Below the pieces are notes generated by a model, which was not told where the DNA came from, searched no databases, and was given only the letters and a program-made list of their open reading frames with translations. This document shows, in pieces, positions 5,243 through 9,672 of a DNA stretch of 9,672 bases (the first letter of the stretch is position 1; each line of letters opens with the position of its first letter). The stretch comes from Ghiorsea sp. (lineage in GTDB: Bacteria > Pseudomonadota > Zetaproteobacteria > Mariprofundales > Mariprofundaceae), in NCBI GenBank assembly GCA_027053695.1, contig JALUHL010000137.1, forward strand, positions 1 to 9,672, given 5' to 3'. A program made the position numbers and the translations under genes.

Positions 5243-6369
5243 ATTATCCTCTCAAAACTGGCGATTTCTGCCAGTACATCTTTATTTTGTTCATTATCTT
5301 TCAAAACTTGTATGTGTTGCTGCACTTTTTCATCGTGTGCTGCCAACTGTTGTAATGCCCACACGGCATGACCGCGAATCAAAGGCTCATCATCATTTAA
5401 AACGGTCAATAATTGCGGTACAAAGTGAATATCGCCGCTATTGCCCATGGCAATGCACACATTGCGTAACAACCCTGCGCGTTTGCTGCGTTTAATGGCA
5501 GATTTACGAAACATTTGGCGAAAGCCCTCATCATCCAAGGCGAGAAGCTTAGCAAGCTCAGGTAAAAAAGTATCCTCGCGTGGTTTAAGGAAATCGACTT
5601 CAGGTGTCTCAACCTTACCATTCCACGGACAAACAGTTTGGCAATCATCGCAACCAAAAATACGATTGCCCATAGGTTGGCGTAAATGTTCGGGTATAAA
5701 ACCTTTGAATTCAATGGTTAAATAGGAAATACAAAGCCGAGCATCCACGATATAGGGGGCAACAATCGCACCCGTGGGGCAGGCGGGTATGCAGTCGGTG
5801 CATGTGCCACAATGCAGAGTGGCTTCTGTGTCGGGTGCTATGTTTGCAGTGGTAAATAATTCTGCCAAGAAAAACCATGAGCCATACTCGCGGTTGATGC
5901 TAAGTGAATGTTTACCCTGCCAGGCTAAACCACCTTTGGCAGCCAGTGCATGTTCTAATACGGGTGCTGTATCCACATACACGCGCTGCCCATGTTCGCC
6001 CAATAAAACATCCAAATCTCGGGCCAAAGCTTTGAGTTTTTTCTTCATCAATTCGTGGTAGTCATCGCCTCTGGCATAGCTGGCAATCACGCCTTGTTGC
6101 GGCGAAACATCGACATTATCTGGTGCGGAATAGGGCATACCCAAAGAAATTACGGTTTGGATTTGATCCAGCATATCCGCAGGGTTTTTACGCCTAAAAG
6201 TGCGCACTTCTTCTGCCATATAGTCCATATCGCCATACATCTTGGCATCGATCCATCGATCCAAAGCTTGTTGGTCAATCGCATCCACCTGCGGGCGGGT
6301 GAAAGCGCATAAGGCAAAGCCATGCGATGCAGCAAGTTGCTGGATGTGTTGTTTGTGCGATGCTGACAT
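5239..6369 (-). CDS. queG: Epoxyqueuosine reductase QueG
   Basis: QueG reduces epoxyqueuosine to queuosine at position 34 of Asp, Asn, His and Tyr tRNAs, using cobalamin and two [4Fe-4S] clusters. The 376 residues match the family. YVDTAPVLEHALAAKGGLAW (131-150) is the conserved active-site block, with D133 the likely proton donor. The ferredoxin-like part has C187-x2-C190-x2-C193-x3-C197-P and C240-x2-C243-x3-C247-P, with a further C213. The C-terminal 90 residues (for example FVPQLLTVLNDDEPLIRGHAVWALQQLA) form HEAT-like repeats used for tRNA binding. The ATG at 6369 has no strong ribosome site, so the start is moderately sure. It is divergent from folE and overlaps gph by 4 nt. The alternative family QueH is unrelated in sequence. 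Confidence 0.94.
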   Translation of the reverse strand: MSASHKQHIQQLAASHGFALCAFTRPQVDAIDQQALDRWIDAKMYGDMDYMAEEVRTFRRKNPADMLDQIQTVISLGMPYSAPDNVDVSPQQGVIASYARGDDYHELMKKKLKALARDLDVLLGEHGQRVYVDTAPVLEHALAAKGGLAWQGKHSLSINREYGSWFFLAELFTTANIAPDTEATLHCGTCTDCIPACPTGAIVAPYIVDARLCISYLTIEFKGFIPEHLRQPMGNRIFGCDDCQTVCPWNGKVETPEVDFLKPREDTFLPELAKLLALDDEGFRQMFRKSAIKRSKRAGLLRNVCIAMGNSGDIHFVPQLLTVLNDDEPLIRGHAVWALQQLAAHDEKVQQHIQVLKDNEQNKDVLAEIASFERII

Positions 6370-6381
6370 GATGGCGGCATT

Positions 6382-6411
6382 TAAACATAGAGAGCTTAGA
6401 GAATGTATAGT
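6382..6411 (+). promoter_or_regulatory. Candidate folE promoter
   Basis: TAAACA (6382-6387) and TATAGT (6406-6411) are separated by 18 bp, matching four and five of six consensus bases. The site lies in the queG-folE divergent region about 55 bp before the folE start. The TATA-like core is partly symmetric (TGTATA on the minus strand), so a queG promoter may overlap it. This is a pattern match only. Confidence 0.35.
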
Positions 6412-6466
6412 TTTTATTCGTGGCGGCTTGGGCTATGGTTGCCACCGCAAGTTATGGAGAAGGCTT

Positions 6467-7063
6467 ATGTCTGATGATTTTGATGTGAACGACCCGAAAA
6501 ACAAAGAAGCGATGGCGCATGTCAAAGCGTTGTTAAACTATATCGGCGATGATCCTGAGCGTGAAGGTTTGTTGGAAACACCCAAACGCGTGGTCAAAGC
6601 TTTTGAAGAATATTTTTCAGGATACAACGAAGACCCATCCGAGCATTTGAAAAAAACCTTTGAAGAAGTGGAAGGGTATGATGAATTGGTGATGGTCTCC
6701 GATATTGATGTGCATAGCCATTGTGAGCATCACTTGGCTCCCTTCTTTGGCAAAGCGCATGTGGCGTACATTCCTAATGGAAGGGTTGTTGGGTTATCCA
6801 AACTTGGGCGTTTGGTGGATGGTTTTGCTAAGCGTTTGCAGGTGCAAGAGAAGCTAACCATGCAAATCCACAATGCTATGGAAGAAGTATTGCAGCCTGC
6901 TGGAATAGCTGTGATTTTGCAGTGTAAACATTCGTGTATGTGTTATCGCGGTGTGAAAAAACCCGATGCCATCACCACGACATCCAAGCTAAGTGGCGCA
7001 TTTATGAATAACCCATCATCTCGCTTGGAATTATTTCAATTGATTAACGATAGTAAGCCATAA
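6467..7063 (+). CDS. folE: GTP cyclohydrolase I (type 1A)
   Basis: FolE opens GTP to dihydroneopterin triphosphate, the first step of folate synthesis and also the precursor for queuosine through QueD. It has 198 residues from the ATG at 6467. The zinc ligands are C86 and H89 in HCEHHLAPF (85-93) and C157 in KHSCMCYRG (154-162). Other family blocks are SKLGRLV (111-117) and QEKLTMQI (127-134). The CMCYRG stretch adds a cysteine where E. coli has MARG. The reading frame is open far upstream into queG, but that part is antisense queG; the GGAG at 6456-6459, 7 nt before the ATG, and family similarity fix the start. The gene is divergent from queG. No terminator is evident between it and the SulP gene 88 bp downstream. 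Confidence 0.94.
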   Translation: MSDDFDVNDPKNKEAMAHVKALLNYIGDDPEREGLLETPKRVVKAFEEYFSGYNEDPSEHLKKTFEEVEGYDELVMVSDIDVHSHCEHHLAPFFGKAHVAYIPNGRVVGLSKLGRLVDGFAKRLQVQEKLTMQIHNAMEEVLQPAGIAVILQCKHSCMCYRGVKKPDAITTTSKLSGAFMNNPSSRLELFQLINDSKP

Positions 7064-7151
7064 AAATACTGCTGCTGGATTTATGCGATTGAATTCGGCA
7101 CTCTGCGCGACCTTTTGCACACAAGTTTGAACATAAGGCGCGGAGAAACCC

Positions 7152-8669
7152 ATGTTATACACATTATATAAAAAGCACGTTTGGAGTGCAAAAGACGATA
7201 TTTTATCGGGCTTAACCGTGGCGCTTGCCTTGGTTCCTGAAGCTGTTGCATTTGCCTTTGTGGCGGGTGTGCATCCGTTGGTTGGTTTGTATGCTGCATT
7301 TATGGTTGGCCTTGTCACTTCGCTAGTTGGTGGTCGCCCGGGTATGATTTCTGGGGCAACGGGCTCCATGGCAGTGGTGATGGTGGCATTGGTGGCTCAG
7401 CATGGTGTGGAATACTTATTTGCCGCAGTTGTGTTAACGGGTGTGCTGCAAATTCTTTTTGGGCTACTGAAATTTGGTAAATTTATACGCATGGTTCCGT
7501 ATCCAGTGATGCTTGGTTTTGTCAATGGTTTAGCGATTGTGATTTTCTTGGCGCAGTTGCCACAGTTCCAAGTGGATGGTGCTTGGATGCAGGGAAGCGA
7601 GCTTTATATGATGCTTGGCCTTGCATTTTCCACCATGGCAATCATGCATTTTTTGCCTAAATTGACTTCGGCTGTGCCTGCGGGTTTGGTAGCGATTGCA
7701 GGGTTATCCGCTGTGGTGATTTTTGCTGGGTTGGATACCAAAACTGTGGGTGATATTGCGCATATTGGTGGTTCGCTCCCGCCATTTCATATTCCTTCCG
7801 TGCCACTTAACCTTGAAACCCTTTATATTATTTTACCTTATGCGGTGATTCTTGCAGGTATTGGTTTGATTGAATCGCTATTAACCATGACCGTGCTCGA
7901 TGAACTTACGGGTACTCGTGGGCAGGGTAACCGCGTATCCATTGGTCAGGGTGCAGCGAATCTCGTGACAGGTTTCTTCGGTGGTATGGGTGGTTGCGCC
8001 ATGATTGGTCAATCCATGATTAATATATCTTCGGGTGGCAGGCGTAACCTTTCAGGCATTGCTGCGGCGCTATTTTTACTTTCCTTTATCTTGTTTGCCC
8101 ATGAATGGATTGAGAAAATTCCAGTGGCAGTGCTTGTGGGCATTATGTTTATGGTGGTCATTGGCACATTTGAGTGGGGAAGCTTTAATATGGTTAATAA
8201 AATCCCCAAACAAGATGTGTTTGTGGTGGTGTTGGTTACGATTGTAACCGTGTTTACTGATTTAGCGATTGCGGTGGTTGTGGGTGTGATTGCATCGGCA
8301 TTGGTATTTGCATGGCAAAATGCCAAACATATTTATGCTGTGCCTAAAGATTTAGAGTCTGGTGAGCGCGTGTATGAAATGCATGGTCCATTATTTTTTG
8401 CCTCGGCGCACAGATTCAATGAATTGTTTGACCCAGCCAGTGACCCTGATGAAGTGATTATCGATTTTGCCCACTCCCGCGTAGCAGACCATTCAGCCAT
8501 TGAAGCCATTGATAACTTGGCAGAGAAGTATAAAAAAGCAGGCAAGAACCTACACCTACGTCATCTAAGCCAAGATTGTAAGGCGCTGTTGAAGAAAGCG
8601 GGTGGGCTTGTGGAAATCAATATCAAAGAAGATCCGCATTACCACATCGCTGACGACAAACTTGCTTAA
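7152..8669 (+). CDS. SulP-family inorganic anion transporter with STAS domain
   Basis: This inner-membrane transporter of the SLC26/SulP family takes up anions such as sulfate or bicarbonate, usually with Na+ or H+. It has 505 residues. The membrane part (about 15-390) starts with [17 protein letters not shown] and includes [13 protein letters not shown] (61-73), [15 protein letters not shown] (115-129), IGLIESLLT (237-245) and [21 protein letters not shown] (277-297), all SulP signatures. The C-terminal STAS domain (about 405-495) contains GPLFFASA and [19 protein letters not shown]. The ATG has GGAG 6 nt upstream. The substrate cannot be told from sequence; the architecture is shared by sulfate carriers and BicA-type bicarbonate carriers. 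It follows folE on the same strand, possibly co-transcribed, but no functional link is clear. Confidence 0.92.
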   Translation: MLYTLYKKHVWSAKDDILSGLTVALALVPEAVAFAFVAGVHPLVGLYAAFMVGLVTSLVGGRPGMISGATGSMAVVMVALVAQHGVEYLFAAVVLTGVLQILFGLLKFGKFIRMVPYPVMLGFVNGLAIVIFLAQLPQFQVDGAWMQGSELYMMLGLAFSTMAIMHFLPKLTSAVPAGLVAIAGLSAVVIFAGLDTKTVGDIAHIGGSLPPFHIPSVPLNLETLYIILPYAVILAGIGLIESLLTMTVLDELTGTRGQGNRVSIGQGAANLVTGFFGGMGGCAMIGQSMINISSGGRRNLSGIAAALFLLSFILFAHEWIEKIPVAVLVGIMFMVVIGTFEWGSFNMVNKIPKQDVFVVVLVTIVTVFTDLAIAVVVGVIASALVFAWQNAKHIYAVPKDLESGERVYEMHGPLFFASAHRFNELFDPASDPDEVIIDFAHSRVADHSAIEAIDNLAEKYKKAGKNLHLRHLSQDCKALLKKAGGLVEINIKEDPHYHIADDKLA

Positions 8670-8820
8670 TTGGTTTCCTTTACCCTTTATTGCTTCGATA
8701 TCGGCGTTAAAAGTGCTCATGTGCAGGTAGCACATTCCGCGCTTCTGCCTTGATCTCAAAACAAACAAGGCAAAATAAACACAATTATTTTTTTAGGGAG
8801 GGGGGCGCTTTCACCTTGAT

Positions 8821-8872
8821 GAACAACAAAACACCCCCAGCTAGCTAAAATCAATTTCTAGTTTTGGGGTGT
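8821..8872 (-). terminator. Terminator downstream of the CLC remnant
   Basis: In the minus-strand RNA, ACACCCC (8872-8866) pairs with GGGGTGT (8837-8831), followed by TTTGTTGTTC. The 28-nt loop contains two CTAG copies that can extend the fold. The U tract is interrupted, so efficiency is unclear, but the position after the CLC stop fits a terminator. Confidence 0.6.
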
Positions 8873-8903
8873 GAATCAAAACAACCTCAGCTAATTAAAA
8901 ACA
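8828..8903 (+). repeat. 26-bp imperfect direct repeat, 50 bp apart
   Basis: Positions 8828-8853 and 8878-8903 match at 21 of 26 bases (shared pattern AAAACA-CC-CAGCTA--TAAAA-CA). The first copy overlaps the terminator arm. The remaining 24 bases of each 50-bp period do not match. Confidence 0.6.
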
Positions 8904-8906
8904 GAG

Positions 8907-9545
8907 CTATTTTTTTCGGCTATTCTTTTTGTGGTAGAGGTTATCTGCTTTTTTTCTAAGCCTATCTTGAATATTCTTAATTCTATTGGCTTCTCTATCT
9001 TCTAAATGGACTGATGTACTGTCGATATCATCACCTATATCAATGCTTAGTGCGTCTGATTTTTTCATGCCTAGTTTTTGAGAGTTAAACACACTTTTAT
9101 GCCCTGTAAGCAAGAAGCAAATCACTGCACTAAGCGCTGCATAGTGAGCGATTTCTAAACCAAAAAGTTCAACTGCCATGATGGTTGCAGCAATGGGGGC
9201 ATTGGTTGCGCCCGAGAGAACGCTAACGAAACCAAGCGCAGCGAAAAGGGCAATATGTTCACTGCCAATCATATGTCCAAAGAGGTTTCCGCTTGTAGCG
9301 CCAATATAAAATACAGGGGTGATAATGCCGCCACTTCCGCCAACACCTAAGGTCAAAGAGGTGAAGACTGTTTTTAGTAAAAAAGTGTACCATGGTAAAT
9401 CACCGCCAATACTTGCTGTGGGGTGGAGGGCAACTTCGATTGTTTCCATGCCAAGCCCAAGGTAACGCTCTCCAAAAATCAATGTGAGTATAACTAAAAA
9501 AGTGCCACCAGCGAATGCTTTAAGGTATATATTAAAAGAAAGTTT
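8907..9545 (-). pseudogene. CLC chloride channel/transporter, 3' part, interrupted by an IS
   Basis: This encodes the C-terminal 212 residues of a CLC-family membrane protein; whole members exceed 400 residues, and the first half, with its own selectivity-filter motifs, is absent here. Numbered within the fragment, it starts KLSFNIYLKAFAGGTF and contains GVGGSGGIITPVFYIGA (68-84), whose GIITP stands where canonical CLCs have GxFxP on helix N. The helix around ATNAPIAATIMAVELFG follows, then a charged cytoplasmic tail rich in Lys. No CBS domains follow. Coding similarity begins exactly at the IS boundary (9545/9546). The TTG at 9482, which looks like a start, lies within the conserved segment and is not a real one. 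The 5' half should lie beyond the IS, outside the window. The family is clear; substrate (chloride or another halide) and any residual function are not. Confidence 0.82.
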
Positions 9546-9672
9546 GGGGCTGACACCTAATAAAATTCTTTGAGCAGTTTTTTGAGGTCAAGAAGCTGCT
9601 CTTTTGATGAAGCGAGATTAAACCTCCACTCGCACTCTTTCAAGAACAATTCAAAATACTGTCGTGGGATTC
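9546..9672 (-). mobile_element. IS1595-family insertion sequence, transposase end only
   Basis: The window closes inside this element. Its inferred outer end starts GGGGCTGACACCTAAT on the plus strand, directly against the CLC coding sequence. Only 11 bp separate this edge from the transposase stop codon, typical of compact IS elements. The exact edge is inferred from where CLC similarity stops and from the GGGG-start inverted-repeat shape; the other end is not in the window. Confidence 0.65.
9557..9672 (-). CDS. IS1595-family transposase, C-terminal fragment (runs off window)
   Basis: The visible 37 residues run IPRQYFELFLKECEWRFN, then LASSKEQLLDLKKLLKEFY and a TAG stop. The block L-LKECE-RFN is the hallmark of the C-terminus of IS1016/IS1595-type DDE transposases, which move the element by cut or copy chemistry at its inverted repeats. 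The catalytic residues would lie upstream, outside the window, so whether the gene is intact cannot be told. Its frame differs from that of the CLC fragment downstream, and a TGA closes the CLC frame inside the IS, so the two are not fused. Confidence 0.72.
   Translation of the reverse strand, partial: IPRQYFELFLKECEWRFNLASSKEQLLDLKKLLKEFY

Larger units (their letters stand above)
8670..8906. other. Convergent intergenic region with hairpins
   Basis: These 237 bp lie between the ends of the SulP gene and the CLC remnant. A 7-bp stem TGCCTTG/CAAGGCA (around 8747-8773) lies some 15 nt before a run of seven T, so it is at best a weak SulP terminator. A G-rich tract AGGGAGGGGGGCGC follows the T run. 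The CLC-side terminator and a 26-bp imperfect direct repeat fill the right half. I see no credible gene. Confidence 0.5.

Noticed and set aside
6242..6466. 75-residue N-terminal extension of FolE
   Set aside because: It is antisense to queG and unlike any FolE N-terminus; the ATG at 6467 has a good GGAG site.
8565..8768. 67-residue minus-strand frame overlapping the end of the SulP gene
   Set aside because: It is mainly antisense to the STAS domain, with no motifs and no sign of coding.
8819..8848. Nine-codon reading frame MNNKTPPAS after a G-rich tract
   Set aside because: The G-rich tract is too far upstream to act as a ribosome site, no gene follows on the plus strand for a leader peptide to control, and the sequence overlaps the CLC terminator.
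8821..8880. Integron attC-like site at the ACACCCC hairpin
   Set aside because: It lacks the GTTRRRY core and the paired inner boxes; a terminator explains it better.
8907..9482. Complete 191-residue CLC-like gene starting at TTG 9482
   Set aside because: CLC similarity continues upstream of the TTG to 9545, and no ribosome site is present; it is the tail of a longer gene cut by an IS.

Overview
The window is a piece of bacterial chromosome of middling base composition. It carries conserved housekeeping genes set among short dispersed repeats. SspA together with QueG, FolE, ThiD/ThiE and Gph points to a proteobacterium. SspA is typical of the beta/gamma side, while the MnmA has the CxxC...C cysteine pattern with an extra Cys-Cys pair and does not look like the enterobacterial form. 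A zeta- or gammaproteobacterium is my best guess, held loosely. No rRNA, tRNA, CRISPR array or replication origin is visible.

Layout from left to right. Minus strand: mnmA (tRNA 2-thiouridylase), sspA (RNA-polymerase-associated stringent starvation protein), and the overlapping thiE-thiD pair (thiamine phosphate assembly). Next comes about 400 bp made of dispersed repeats, a lone AT-rich SAM methyltransferase gene bracketed by 45-bp inverted repeats, more repeats, and then the coupled pair queG-gph (epoxyqueuosine reductase and phosphoglycolate phosphatase). A divergent intergenic region follows, leading to plus-strand folE (GTP cyclohydrolase I) and a SulP anion transporter. At the right edge, on the minus strand, lies the 3' part of a CLC chloride-channel gene cut off by the end of an IS1595-family insertion sequence. 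Only the last 37 residues of its transposase are inside the window.

Three genes converge on wobble-position tRNA chemistry. MnmA puts the 2-thio group on U34, QueG performs the last step of queuosine synthesis at G34, and FolE makes the dihydroneopterin triphosphate that feeds both folate and the queuosine precursor. ThiE and ThiD work together: ThiD supplies HMP-pyrophosphate and ThiE condenses it with the thiazole phosphate.

The parts most worth a second look are: (1) a three-copy 10-nt element across the sspA stop codon that can form either a terminator or a competing hairpin ahead of mnmA; (2) the methyltransferase between inverted repeats; (3) the CLC gene split by an IS, with a predictable target duplication; and (4) composite dispersed repeats sitting directly against the 3' ends of mnmA and gph. 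I see no clear evidence of a new defence or biosynthetic system.
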